Source of the DNA: an uncultured Clostridia bacterium
Lineage (GTDB): Bacteria; Bacillota; Clostridia; Christensenellales; UBA1242
Assembly: GCA_948442695.1 (NCBI GenBank)
Contig: CAOJSF010000001.1
Span: 1 to 64,000, forward strand
Length of the DNA stretch: 64,000 nucleotides
Reading direction: 5' to 3'
Shown: positions 1 through 10,409 of the stretch, piece after piece
How the letters are laid out: each line of letters opens with the position of its first letter
Position numbering within the stretch: the first letter of the stretch is position 1
The notes under the pieces: generated by a model
Database searches by the model: none
What the model was told of the DNA's origin: nothing
The model's input: only the letters and a program-made list of their open reading frames with translations
Program-made: the position numbers and the translations under genes

Positions 1-66
1 TTATTTTATTTATTATTTTATTTATTATTTTATTTATTATTTTATTTATTATTTTATTTATTATTT
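1..66. repeat. 12-bp tandem repeat, at least five units
   Basis: The unit TTATTTTATTTA is repeated head to tail five times from base 1 and then fades into T-rich sequence. The array may continue to the left of the window. No gene is visible in it. Confidence 0.9.
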
Positions 67-142
67 TTTTATTGTTTTACTAATTATTTAAATTATTTAT
101 TGTTTTTTTATTATTTTTATTTAATTTTTATTAAATTCCTTT

Positions 143-1189
143 TTATTTATGAAATTTTTTGTTTAACATATAATGAATTTTGCTTATAAATATTTTAGTG
201 CTATAGGCATATAAGCATAATCCGATTACGCCAAAAATTGTCACCATTAAAATTTGAGGATTTTGAATGATATAGTAGGTTGTTGAAAGGTTGCTTAGTT
301 TTATAATGAGTAGTGGCATAAAAAAGCCTAAAATTATAAAAATGTTGCTTACTATTATTCCCTGAACTAAGAAATTTGTGTAAAGATAAGAAGATAAAAA
401 TATCATTACTGCCGATATAATTAATGTTATTCCAGAAATAGTCAATGCTAAACAATCAAAATTTAATATATAAGGGATGACAATCAGTGAGATGGCTATA
501 ATAATCAAAGTAAGAGAAAGAGAGATGTTTTTTAGTTTTTTATTATTTTTAATTACCTTAATTTCATTTTTTGCTTTTCTATCTATGAATAGCACGTTTA
601 ATAAAGTCGGGAATTTGCTTTCTATAAGTTCTTCTATAAGTGTAAGATTTGTATACCTTAATGAATGGGTGACAGTGTAATCCAGCACTTTGAAGGTGAA
701 TGTAACACTGCCATATAATTGTTTTTTCTTTATGCTATGAATTATAAATTCTATTTTTTGAACGCTTTCATATGGCAAAGAGTAAAATAATTTTGTAGTC
801 TGTGAAATGCCTTCAGTAAAATTGAAAATAAAATTTTCTCCACTTATAAATAAAGGAAACTCTTCCTTCTTTTTATTTGTGTTGATATTGCTAAAAATAG
901 CGGAAACAATAAGGCAAATTGCAAAAAGACCTATTAAAGTGCCTATAATATCAATTGAAAAGTTTGGGTCATAAATTATAGAAAAAATAAGTCCTGTTAA
1001 ATTAATTGCCACATACACGCCCAAACTTAGAAATAAAAAGAATTTTATTAATGTGTTTGATAATGTGACTGTTTCAAAAAACTTAGCATCATATTGTGCT
1101 GTTTTGTCCTTTTCAAAAATCATGCCATTTTCTATCAATGTTTTTTTTACATTGTTTATTTCTTTTTCTTCAAGATTTAATAAATTCAT
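143..1189 (-). CDS. multi-pass membrane protein, unknown function
   Basis: A 348-residue protein that I do not recognise. The first 45 residues are charged and soluble. Two hydrophobic segments follow (about 50-70 and 80-100), then a soluble domain of about 110 residues rich in beta-type sequence (about 105-210), then four further hydrophobic segments (about 220-330) and a basic tail. It would sit in the cytoplasmic membrane with the middle domain on one face. Start: the ATG is preceded by a modest AAGGAA-type ribosome site. The gene stands alone and is convergent with nothing in view; its 3' side runs into the 12-bp tandem repeat. That it encodes a membrane protein is clear; no role can be assigned. 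Confidence 0.75.
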   Translation of the reverse strand: MNLLNLEEKEINNVKKTLIENGMIFEKDKTAQYDAKFFETVTLSNTLIKFFLFLSLGVYVAINLTGLIFSIIYDPNFSIDIIGTLIGLFAICLIVSAIFSNINTNKKKEEFPLFISGENFIFNFTEGISQTTKLFYSLPYESVQKIEFIIHSIKKKQLYGSVTFTFKVLDYTVTHSLRYTNLTLIEELIESKFPTLLNVLFIDRKAKNEIKVIKNNKKLKNISLSLTLIIIAISLIVIPYILNFDCLALTISGITLIISAVMIFLSSYLYTNFLVQGIIVSNIFIILGFFMPLLIIKLSNLSTTYYIIQNPQILMVTIFGVIGLCLYAYSTKIFISKIHYMLNKKFHK

Positions 1190-1331
1190 AAAATTCCTTT
1201 TAATATTTTTATAATAATTATTTTTGTTTTGTAAGTCAATTTTTTTATCATTAAGACTTGTCCTTTTTTTTGCAAAAGTTTCTAAGAAAAGTTTTTTTTG
1301 TCAAAATATATTCAAGATTTTGAAAAAAGTC

Positions 1332-1357
1332 TTGACAATTCCCCCCCCCAGTATAAT
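1332..1357 (+). promoter_or_regulatory. promoter with C9 tract in the -35/-10 spacer
   Basis: Perfect -35 TTGACA (1332-1337) and perfect -10 TATAAT (1352-1357) are separated by only 14 nt, nine of which are a run of C (1341-1349). The good sigma-A promoters in this window use 16-18 nt. Slippage in the C tract would change the spacing and hence promoter strength. It drives the ankyrin-repeat gene that follows. A near-identical copy lies at 3313-3338. Confidence 0.75.
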
Positions 1358-1385
1358 AAGGGTAAGAGCATAAAGGAGGGTGAAT

Positions 1386-2120
1386 ATGTTTAAAAAGAAT
1401 AAAGTATCAAAGGATGAATTTAAACCTACCGAAAGAGTCTTTGATGATACTATTCCTGTTTCAATTATTTGTAAACAAACTACAGAAATAAAAAGTTTAA
1501 TAGAAAATGGATTAATCGATATAAATTATAGAATGAAAAATGACTATCATAATGGCTATAATATACTTATGGAAATGACCTGGCATGCAGTAGACGGAGA
1601 TTCATTTGATTTGTTTGATAAAGAATTTGCAGATTATTTAATAACAAATGGAATTGACATAAATGCACAGGATAATAATGGGAACACCTGTCTTATGAAT
1701 TTATTTGTCAAAAATAATCACTACTTTAAAGACACGATTAAAAAATTAATTTTAAATGGTGCAGATACTCATATAAAAAATAATAGGGGTAAAAGTGTTT
1801 TTGAGATTGAATCATCTATACATGATGATTCTGATATTGAGAATTTAATAAAACTTGACAAAAACCCAGAAGAATTTAAAAATTTGCCTTTAGACTTCTT
1901 TGATGAAAATAAAGAAATGCTTTTATGTTCAATAAATGTCATCAAATGCAAACTTAAATCTCTTGAGCCAACAAAAGCAAGTTTCGATTATGTAGAATTT
2001 ATTGTGGGTTTAATAAACGAGACAATAGAAACAAAAACAAAGCAGGCACTGGAGTTGCTAGATCAACAAGAACCTTTCAATAATAAAATTGAAGAAATGT
2101 TTGATGAGATTAAGTTGTAA
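1386..2120 (+). CDS. ankyrin-repeat protein
   Basis: A soluble protein of about 244 residues. The middle carries ankyrin-like repeats: 'YNILMEMTWHA', 'DINAQDNNGNTCLMNLF' and 'LILNGADTHIKNNRGKSVFE' (about residues 55-145) show the consensus 'dinaqdnnGnT.Lm...' followed by '..LlinGAd...kNn.G'. The C-terminal third is helical and does not look like ankyrin repeats. Ankyrin repeats are protein-binding scaffolds, so the partner is unknown. Start: ATG at 1386, 5 nt after AAAGGAGGG; the GTG at 1380 lies inside the ribosome site. Transcription should start near 1364 from the unusual C9-spacer promoter, so expression may be phase variable. A 31-codon ORF follows closely and may be co-transcribed. Confidence 0.8.
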   Translation: MFKKNKVSKDEFKPTERVFDDTIPVSIICKQTTEIKSLIENGLIDINYRMKNDYHNGYNILMEMTWHAVDGDSFDLFDKEFADYLITNGIDINAQDNNGNTCLMNLFVKNNHYFKDTIKKLILNGADTHIKNNRGKSVFEIESSIHDDSDIENLIKLDKNPEEFKNLPLDFFDENKEMLLCSINVIKCKLKSLEPTKASFDYVEFIVGLINETIETKTKQALELLDQQEPFNNKIEEMFDEIKL

Positions 2121-2131
2121 AAGGGGTGTAT

Positions 2132-2227
2132 ATGGACAAAAAAGAATATTGCGATAAAATAGATAAAGAATTTGCAAAGATAGAAAAGTTGCTAAATATT
2201 GAAAAGAAAAATGAAAATAGTAAATAA
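2132..2227 (+). CDS. 31-aa small charged protein
   Basis: Short ORF beginning 'MDKKEYCDKIDKEFAKIEKL', 11 nt after the ankyrin gene and preceded by AAAAGGGGTG, a plausible ribosome site. It is predicted to be a single amphipathic, charged helix. Its start resembles that of the metallopeptidase-like protein at 12254 ('MKKEDYQKNCDKLKEK') only loosely. It could be a small co-expressed partner of the ankyrin protein or a chance ORF. Confidence 0.4.
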   Translation: MDKKEYCDKIDKEFAKIEKLLNIEKKNENSK

Positions 2228-2237
2228 ATTTATATTA

Positions 2238-2266
2238 TTGATTTTTTAGGATTTTTATAGTATAAT
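2238..2266 (+). promoter_or_regulatory. sigma-A promoter of the lipoprotein gene
   Basis: -35 TTGATT (2238-2243), 17-nt spacer and perfect -10 TATAAT (2261-2266), placed just upstream of the AAGGAG ribosome site of the next gene. The ordinary spacing contrasts with the 14-nt promoters on both sides. Confidence 0.7.
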
Positions 2267-2287
2267 AAATCTATAAGGAGACTGATG

Positions 2288-3160
2288 ATGTTTAAAGGCA
2301 AAAGTTTTAAAAAATTTATTCTTGCAAGTGCTGTCATTTTAGGAATGACTTCTTTGACAGGTTGTTCTTCATATTTTGTGCAGTCAACAAAGAAATTCAA
2401 CAAAACTGCGATTGATGTTTTAAATACAAATCAGGTTGTTCAAGAAGTGCTTGATGCTGATTTTAATGATTTTTCTTTTTTGGGTGCTGATTTTACTAAA
2501 ACAGGTTCTGAAATGTTGGATGTTGATATAAGCGGTGTTGCAAAATACAATGGCGATCAAAAAGCAGTTGTCACAATGAGTTATGACTTAGAAGAAAATT
2601 ATTTCAGAAATGTAAAAGATGGCAAAAAAGATTTGATTGTCGATTTGCTTGAATTAGCCCTTAAAAACAAAGAAATGAAAAGTTTTGATTTTATGGAAAT
2701 AAGTGATTTTTTACAATTGAACGATGTTCTTGCAAATATCGCAGAACCAGCAAAAAGTGGTTTTAATTTTGATAGGGGAATTGTCTTTTCTTTGGGAAAT
2801 CTGCAATTTGATGAGCAAGAAGGCACAGTTTCTTTCGATATGAAAAATAATAATATTTATGTAAAAACTTATATTGAAACATTATTAATATATAATCCAG
2901 CATTAAAGATCCCTATGCCAACACCTGTGAAACGATATGAATATGAAAATTATATAGATTGTAATCAGGTGAAATTGTTTGTTTCTCCACAGGAGTTGCA
3001 AAACATGAAAAATGATCCTAAGTCGATTATTGATTTTTTTGTGAAGTATGTTAAAATTAATGATAAAAACAAGTGCAAAATCACTTTAATCAATAGAGAA
3101 GATTTAAGCGAGAAAGACACATCAAATATCGATGATTTTGAATTTGAAAATGGTTTATAA
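2288..3160 (+). CDS. lipoprotein of unknown function
   Basis: A 290-residue predicted lipoprotein. The N-terminus has a basic region (KGKSFKK), a hydrophobic stretch (FILASAVILGMTS) and a lipobox LTGC, so the mature protein would begin at the Cys and be anchored to the outer face of the membrane. The rest is soluble, Asp/Lys-rich, without recognisable motifs or Cys pairs. Two ATGs lie in tandem at 2285 and 2288; the second is 7 nt from AAGGAG and is preferred. The gene has its own promoter and a strong terminator, so it is monocistronic. I do not recognise the family. Confidence 0.75.
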   Translation: MFKGKSFKKFILASAVILGMTSLTGCSSYFVQSTKKFNKTAIDVLNTNQVVQEVLDADFNDFSFLGADFTKTGSEMLDVDISGVAKYNGDQKAVVTMSYDLEENYFRNVKDGKKDLIVDLLELALKNKEMKSFDFMEISDFLQLNDVLANIAEPAKSGFNFDRGIVFSLGNLQFDEQEGTVSFDMKNNNIYVKTYIETLLIYNPALKIPMPTPVKRYEYENYIDCNQVKLFVSPQELQNMKNDPKSIIDFFVKYVKINDKNKCKITLINREDLSEKDTSNIDDFEFENGL

Positions 3161-3193
3161 TCTTCTCTTTGACGAAAACAAAATTTTAAAATA

Positions 3194-3220
3194 AAAACAT
3201 ATCAATTGATATGTTTTTTT
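3194..3220 (+). terminator. intrinsic terminator after the lipoprotein gene
   Basis: AAACATATC and GATATGTTT form a 9-bp stem with a short AATT loop, followed by a run of T. The symmetrical A/T flanks mean it could also work from the other strand. Confidence 0.8.
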
Positions 3221-3312
3221 GTTTGAATTAAAATTTGAAATTTTTTAAAAATAAGAAAAATAAAGATAAAATATGTAAATTAAAATAAATAGTTAAATTT
3301 TTTAGAAAAGTC

Positions 3313-3338
3313 TTGACAATCCCCCCCCCATGTATAAT
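3313..3338 (+). promoter_or_regulatory. second promoter with C9 tract in the spacer
   Basis: TTGACA (3313-3318) and TATAAT (3333-3338) are separated by exactly 14 nt, containing nine C (3321-3329). The upstream side AAAAGTCTTGACAAT is shared with the copy at 1332, so the two promoters are probably duplicates. It drives the small acidic protein at 3365. Confidence 0.75.
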
Positions 3339-3364
3339 TAAAGTAAGATAATTGAGGAATTTAT

Positions 3365-3601
3365 ATGAAAGGAAACGATAATAAGAAAAAGGGTGTTATT
3401 TTAAATATGGGGAATAAAAAGAGAAATCAAATACCAGATGAAGATTTAAGTAAATGGCTTCAACCTTTTAGTGCTTGGCTAGAGGAACAAGAGGGACAAG
3501 AAAAGGCTGAAGCGAAAGAAGATAAGAGTATGAAGGAAAATACTCCAGATGTGCAGGATAGTATGCTTAGCCCTTCCGATGAAAATGACTTTGAGATGTA
3601 A
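3365..3601 (+). CDS. 78-aa small acidic protein, unknown function
   Basis: A short hydrophilic protein: a basic N-terminus (KGNDNKKKG, NKKRNQ), a short helical part with two Trp (KWLQPFSAWLEE) and a disordered acidic C-terminal half. There is no signal peptide or membrane segment. The start is supported by TGAGGA about 7 nt upstream and by the C9-spacer promoter that places transcription near 3345. A strong terminator closes it, so it is a single-gene unit. The family is not recognised. Because its promoter matches that of the ankyrin gene, it may belong to the same switchable set. Confidence 0.65.
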   Translation: MKGNDNKKKGVILNMGNKKRNQIPDEDLSKWLQPFSAWLEEQEGQEKAEAKEDKSMKENTPDVQDSMLSPSDENDFEM

Positions 3602-3632
3602 AAACGTTTAAATAAGTTGTTTCTTGATATTT

Positions 3633-3658
3633 AAAAAAGAGGTCATCCTCTTTTTTTT
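3633..3658 (+). terminator. intrinsic terminator
   Basis: AAAAAAGAGG, a TCAT loop, then CCTCTTTTTTTT. It separates the small acidic protein from pcrA. Confidence 0.85.
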
Positions 3659-3786
3659 GTTTGCAATTGAAAATATTCTATCTCAGACAAATTTTGTGGC
3701 TTTTTATTTTTGTTTTAATTTTTGTTTCTTAAAAATTCTGTCCGCTTTTTTATTTTTAAAATGGAATTTTATATTTTGAAAATTAG

Positions 3787-3815
3787 TTTACTTTTCTTCT
3801 TCTGTTTGATATAAT
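3787..3815 (+). promoter_or_regulatory. extended -10 promoter of pcrA, leaderless
   Basis: TTTACT (3787-3792), 17-nt spacer, TGA and TATAAT (3810-3815). The expected start of transcription, 7 nt beyond the -10 box, falls at the ATG of pcrA (3823), and there is no ribosome binding site. The mRNA should therefore be leaderless. Confidence 0.65.
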
Positions 3816-3822
3816 TTAGATT

Positions 3823-6144
3823 ATGAATTACGATATAAATCTTTTAAATGAAGAACAACTCGCACCTCTTAAAGTGACTGACGGTGCTGTTTTGGTTACT
3901 GCAGGTGCAGGCTCTGGCAAGACCAGACTTTTGACGCATAGAGTGGCATATCTTATTGACGAGTTGGGGGTAAATCCTTTCAATATTCTTGCCATAACTT
4001 TCACAAACAAGGCTTCGGGAGAAATGGCGAGCAGAATTTCTCAAATGGTCGAGGGGGCTGACAAGGTTTGGATTTCAACATTTCACTCAATGTGTGCAAA
4101 GTTGTTGAGAATGGAAATATCTCATCTTCCACCTTTCACTCGTGATTTTTCTATATATAGTGAAAGTGACAGTGATAAGGCACTTAAAGATGTGCTTGCA
4201 CAGGTGGGTGTCAGTGATGACAAAATTAAGAAATCGGTGAGTTTTCATCTTTCAAACTGGAAAAATGGTGGGCAGTCTTTAAATGAATATTTGTTGACCC
4301 ATAAAGATGAGTTTGATATGCAAAAAATCGGTGCTTGCATGAAGGCATATCAGGACAAACTTAAGAAAAACAATGCTCTTGACTTTGATGACCTTATTGC
4401 AAAGACGGTTGAACTTTTTAAGACCTGTCCTGAGGTTTTGGCATATTATGCAAACAGATTTCAGTATATTCATGTCGATGAGTTTCAAGATACAAACACA
4501 ATTCAATATATTTTGATAAAACTTTTGGCCTCAGTTCATGGCAATGTCTTTGTTGTGGGTGATGAGGACCAGTGTATTTATTCATGGCGTGGTGCAAACT
4601 TTCAAAACATCTTCAATTTTAAGAGGGATTTTGAGGGGGCAAAAGTGTTTAAACTTGAGCATAATTATCGTTCAAGTCCTGAGATTATCACTATTGCAAA
4701 CAATGTGATTAAAAACAATTCATCTCGTCTGAACAAAAATATGTATACCACAAAACCAGCAAATCAAAAGCCGATACTTTTCAATGCTTATGATGAGCGA
4801 GATGAGGCTTTGTTTGTAGCGAAGAATGTGCAGAAGTTGGTGGCGGAGGGCTTTCAATACGATGACATCGCAGTGCTTATGCGAATCAATGCACTTTCAA
4901 GAAGTTTTGAAGAGGCATTTTTATCATATAACATTCCGCACAGAATTTATGGTGGCTTTAAATTTTATGAAAGGGCTGAAATAAAAAATGTGATAGGCTA
5001 TTTAAGGCTGTTTGTCAATCCAAAGGATGACATATCTTTTGCAAGGGTGATAAATTTCCCTAAACGTGGAATCGGTGACGGAACGATTGCAAAACTTGCC
5101 GAAGTCGACTTTGATAAATCACTGCTTGAAAATTGTCTGTCTGAAGAACTTGCATCTTTTGGTGCGATTGCTAAAAAATTTACACCATTTAAAGAGGGAT
5201 ATTTAAGGGCGGAAAAAAGTCTGAATGGCAAGATGTCTGACTTTGTTGAAGAGGTAATCAAATCTTTTGGCATAAGAGAGGCTTACAATCCAAAAGATGA
5301 AGATGATATGACAAGGCTTTTAAACATTGAACAGTTTATTCTGTCAGTCAAAGAATATGAGGCATTGAATCCTGAGGCAGGTCTTAATGAATTTCTTGAA
5401 AACATAACACTATCCTCTGAAAATGATGAGATAGGTCAGGGTGGAGCGGTGACCATTGCAACCGTCCATGCTGTCAAGGGACTTGAATTTAAGGTTGTGT
5501 TTGTTGTTGGAATTGAAGAGGGGATTTTTCCTATCTCAAGGGCATTCAATTCAAATAACGAACTTGAGGAAGAGCGAAGGCTTATGTATGTTGCGCTCAC
5601 TCGTGCCGAAGAGAGGTTGATTTTATCACACGCTTCAAAGAGATATCTTTATCATGGAAGTGAGTATCAGACGCCTAGTCGTTTTTGTCGAGAATTTGGA
5701 CTTTTGGGATTTGAAGAAGTTAAGAGAGCACAAACAAGTTTTGGCGGAAGAGATGACTATGACAGAGGATATTCAAGAGGAAATTCTTATGGCAGTTCAA
5801 GTGGTTATGGCGGTGGTTATAATAAGAGTTATGGCAATTCTTACAGTGATAGGTTTGATAAAAATAATGATGGATATAATAATGTTGATAGATTTTCTAA
5901 AATGCACACCTCTGAAACGGAAGTCAAATTCTTCAATCATTCTGATTTTATGAAAAAGGAAAAAAAAGAAGAGCAAGTCAAAGATGTATCAGTCTTTAAA
6001 GTAGGGCAAACTGTTTCTCACCCACGATATGGGGAAGGAAAAATTGTCGAGATATCCTCTGATGGTTTGGTGGGAGATATTGTTTTTAGTGTGGGTAAAA
6101 AAAGTCTTATGCTTGAACTTGCTCCGCTTGAAATAAAAGAATAA
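3823..6144 (+). CDS. pcrA: ATP-dependent DNA helicase PcrA/UvrD
   Basis: Superfamily 1A 3'-5' DNA helicase, 773 residues, the usual family length. It unwinds DNA in nucleotide-excision and mismatch repair, removes proteins from DNA and supports rolling-circle replication in Bacillota. Visible motifs: Walker A AGAGSGKT (27-34), motif Ia TFTNKAS, motif II VDEFQDTN (about 219), motif III QCIYSWRGA, motif IV HNYRS (about 280), motif V TVHAVKGLEFK and motif VI YVALTRAEE. A Gly/Ser/Tyr-rich linker follows (about 640-690), then a C-terminal Tudor-like domain (KVGQTVSHPRYGEGKIVEI) that in PcrA contacts RNA polymerase. The promoter leaves no 5' leader, which fixes the start. It precedes ligA, the usual pairing, though 287 nt separate them here. 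Confidence 0.97.
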   Translation: MNYDINLLNEEQLAPLKVTDGAVLVTAGAGSGKTRLLTHRVAYLIDELGVNPFNILAITFTNKASGEMASRISQMVEGADKVWISTFHSMCAKLLRMEISHLPPFTRDFSIYSESDSDKALKDVLAQVGVSDDKIKKSVSFHLSNWKNGGQSLNEYLLTHKDEFDMQKIGACMKAYQDKLKKNNALDFDDLIAKTVELFKTCPEVLAYYANRFQYIHVDEFQDTNTIQYILIKLLASVHGNVFVVGDEDQCIYSWRGANFQNIFNFKRDFEGAKVFKLEHNYRSSPEIITIANNVIKNNSSRLNKNMYTTKPANQKPILFNAYDERDEALFVAKNVQKLVAEGFQYDDIAVLMRINALSRSFEEAFLSYNIPHRIYGGFKFYERAEIKNVIGYLRLFVNPKDDISFARVINFPKRGIGDGTIAKLAEVDFDKSLLENCLSEELASFGAIAKKFTPFKEGYLRAEKSLNGKMSDFVEEVIKSFGIREAYNPKDEDDMTRLLNIEQFILSVKEYEALNPEAGLNEFLENITLSSENDEIGQGGAVTIATVHAVKGLEFKVVFVVGIEEGIFPISRAFNSNNELEEERRLMYVALTRAEERLILSHASKRYLYHGSEYQTPSRFCREFGLLGFEEVKRAQTSFGGRDDYDRGYSRGNSYGSSSGYGGGYNKSYGNSYSDRFDKNNDGYNNVDRFSKMHTSETEVKFFNHSDFMKKEKKEEQVKDVSVFKVGQTVSHPRYGEGKIVEISSDGLVGDIVFSVGKKSLMLELAPLEIKE

Positions 6145-6362
6145 AAGTAAAATCAAAATAAACTATGAGGTTATTTCAGGAAATTTAATTGAAATTATTG
6201 TTTCAATGGTAAAAATACAAAATGCAGTTGATATTATGAAAATAATTTTTTAAATTTGAAATGAGAAAAATAAATAGAAATATATTTTGATGTAGTGAGT
6301 TGAGGAAATTTTGATTTGTGTTTAAATGAGAAAATGAAGTTTTCCAAATGATGATTTATTAA

Positions 6363-8384
<2,022 letters not shown>

Positions 8385-8387
8385 TTG

Positions 8388-8416
8388 AAAAACACTGAAA
8401 TTTTTTCAGTGTTTTT
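8388..8416 (+). terminator. intrinsic terminator after ligA
   Basis: AAAACACTGAAA pairs with TTTCAGTGTTTT, followed by T residues. Confidence 0.85.
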
Positions 8417-8551
8417 TGTTGCATTTTACATTTTGACTTTTATAAATTTTTATTTTATTATTATTTATAATTTTTTTAATTAAATAATAATTATCTTTAT
8501 TCGATAATTTTTTTTGCACAATTTATATATTTTATTTAAAGAATTTAATTG

Positions 8552-8579
8552 TTGACTTTTTTTCTAAGTATGATATAAT
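8552..8579 (+). promoter_or_regulatory. sigma-A promoter of the first HExxH gene
   Basis: TTGACT (8552-8557), 16-nt spacer ending in TGA, and perfect TATAAT (8574-8579). The ATG at 8614 follows an AGGAG site. Confidence 0.75.
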
Positions 8580-8613
8580 TTAATTATAAAAGAGCAGGAC
8601 TTAGGAGACTTTT

Positions 8614-10284
8614 ATGAGACATGGACTTGAAGGTGTGAATCTATATAATCCAGTTGAGGGGAAACTTGATAAAATCATTGATTATTTTGTTGACTTTTAT
8701 GGCGAAAAATATAGAGATAGAATAGAAGATAGACTTAAGAATGCCATATATATTTTTACTGATAGATATAGTGGCGACAATGATAAAAGTTTGGTTGTGC
8801 AATATTTTGAATATGCGAAGAGCAAAATGATTGAGGCGTTTGAAGAGAAAATTTTAGTCGAGACAGGTTTGCATATTGAATTTTTAAGTCAAAACATAGT
8901 TAAACAAATGGAAATATTGTCAAGTTTTAAATCTAAGGAATTTGATGATTTTGAAGATAAAGATTTTAGATTTTTAAAACAATTTGACATTTTTTCGACC
9001 TGTGAGGCGATTAAAAGTTGTTTTAATGATGAAGATAAGAAGAAAGAAGTTTTGACTCAGTTTGAAAAGATTGAAAATATATTTGTCGATATTTTTAAAA
9101 CTTTTAATGATGCTATAAAGAAAGAAGCGAAGAAATTTGATAGGTTGGATAAAAATGAAGTTGAAAAAATCGAATTAAACTATAGAAAAAAGTGTATAAA
9201 TTTGTTTGCTTATGCTTTGTCTAAAACATTTGAGATAAAACCAAACAAAGAGAGTAAACAGGTTCTTGTGCAAAGATTGCCTGATATGATAAATTATCTT
9301 TCTGGGAAGAAGATTGATAAGAATAAGTTTAATGATATATTAATGTTGTCAGAAAGATATAAAAATACTTCTGTAGATAATGTCTGCGAAGTTTTAAATG
9401 CTTGTAAGAGAAAATGGAGAATTTTTCAAGAGGAAAAGATTGCTGAGATTTATATTTTGAAGGGTAATTTAGGAGAAAAATTAGCCGATATAGAAAACAA
9501 TATAATTTTAGGTGGGGACACTGTCAAAAGTATTAAAGATTATATCTTGATTAAAAACACCAAAGAAATAGGCTTTGCTGTTGCAGGTGTCCGTGCTCAA
9601 AATCCTAATAAGCCTATAAGCATAATGGCAAACAATCAATATTTGAGACTTAGCGATGATGTCATTGTTCATGAAATGAATCATGCTGTGCTTACAAATG
9701 CCAGTCTTGAAAATGATGTGTTTACACAAAAAATAGGGCTGAGTAAATTAAGCATTGATATCAAAACAGAAGAACAAATTTATTCCAACGGAATCTATAC
9801 TGGACTTAATGAGGCTATAAATGAGTATATTTCACAAAAGATTGTCACAAAGATGCATAAGGATAATTTCAGAATCGGATACAATTATGAAACTGAGGTT
9901 GTTTATAGACTTGCTTTTCCTTTGATAGGTGAATTTATTGAAGAAAATATTGATGATTTGATTGAAATTTGCATGAGCGACGACATAACTTTAATTGAGA
10001 AATATTTTAATAAAGATGACATTGAAAATCTTGCCAAAATAATAAATGATTTGTTTAAATTGTTTCAAAGTGAAAGGCAGGAAATTGTTGCTTTGCTTCA
10101 AAATGAGATTGAAGAATTTGCAAAAAGGCCAGATTATAATGTCTTTGAGGTTGCTTCACAAAATGAAGTTAAATGGTCTTGTTTGACTCAAAAATATCTT
10201 AATTTGGTAGCTAAAACAAAGATTATTTTAGATAAAATCAAGCATTGCAAAATTGAAAAAAATGATGAGATTGAAATGTTTTAA
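8614..10284 (+). CDS. HExxH metallopeptidase-like protein, paralogue 1
   Basis: A 556-residue cytosolic protein with no signal peptide. The N-terminal module of about 50 residues (KIIDYFVDFYGEKYRDRIED) is shared with the two following genes. A long, divergent helical middle (about 60-330) precedes a putative zinc site: HEMNH (353-357) and, about 45 residues later, GLNEAINEY with Glu400 and Glu404, the spacing of gluzincin-type peptidases in which a downstream Glu completes the site. There is a helical C-terminal domain. No family name can be given with confidence. It heads a tandem of three relatives, each with its own ribosome site. A peptidase role is inferred only from HExxH plus NExxxE. 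Confidence 0.7.
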   Translation: MRHGLEGVNLYNPVEGKLDKIIDYFVDFYGEKYRDRIEDRLKNAIYIFTDRYSGDNDKSLVVQYFEYAKSKMIEAFEEKILVETGLHIEFLSQNIVKQMEILSSFKSKEFDDFEDKDFRFLKQFDIFSTCEAIKSCFNDEDKKKEVLTQFEKIENIFVDIFKTFNDAIKKEAKKFDRLDKNEVEKIELNYRKKCINLFAYALSKTFEIKPNKESKQVLVQRLPDMINYLSGKKIDKNKFNDILMLSERYKNTSVDNVCEVLNACKRKWRIFQEEKIAEIYILKGNLGEKLADIENNIILGGDTVKSIKDYILIKNTKEIGFAVAGVRAQNPNKPISIMANNQYLRLSDDVIVHEMNHAVLTNASLENDVFTQKIGLSKLSIDIKTEEQIYSNGIYTGLNEAINEYISQKIVTKMHKDNFRIGYNYETEVVYRLAFPLIGEFIEENIDDLIEICMSDDITLIEKYFNKDDIENLAKIINDLFKLFQSERQEIVALLQNEIEEFAKRPDYNVFEVASQNEVKWSCLTQKYLNLVAKTKIILDKIKHCKIEKNDEIEMF

Positions 10285-10325
10285 TTAAAAAAATAATTAA
10301 AATTTTCAAACTTGCAAAAAAATTC

Positions 10326-10387
10326 TTGTCAAAATTCTAAAATCATCATAAAATATTATATAGGCTTTTCAAAAAAAAGCCTATTTT
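10326..10387 (+). promoter_or_regulatory. promoter followed at once by a 5' stem-loop
   Basis: TTGTCA (10326-10331), 17 nt, TAAAAT (10349-10354). The predicted transcript would begin at about 10361, directly at a 10-bp hairpin ATAGGCTTTT/AAAAGCCTAT (10360-10384). The hairpin has only a weak T-run, so it is more likely a 5' stabilising stem than a terminator, though attenuation is possible. Confidence 0.5.
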
Positions 10388-10409
10388 ATCTTTTTATTAA
10401 GGAGCAGAT

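Noticed and set aside
1380-1385. GTG start two codons upstream for the ankyrin gene
   Set aside because: The GTG overlaps the AAAGGAGGG ribosome site, so the ATG at 1386 must be used.
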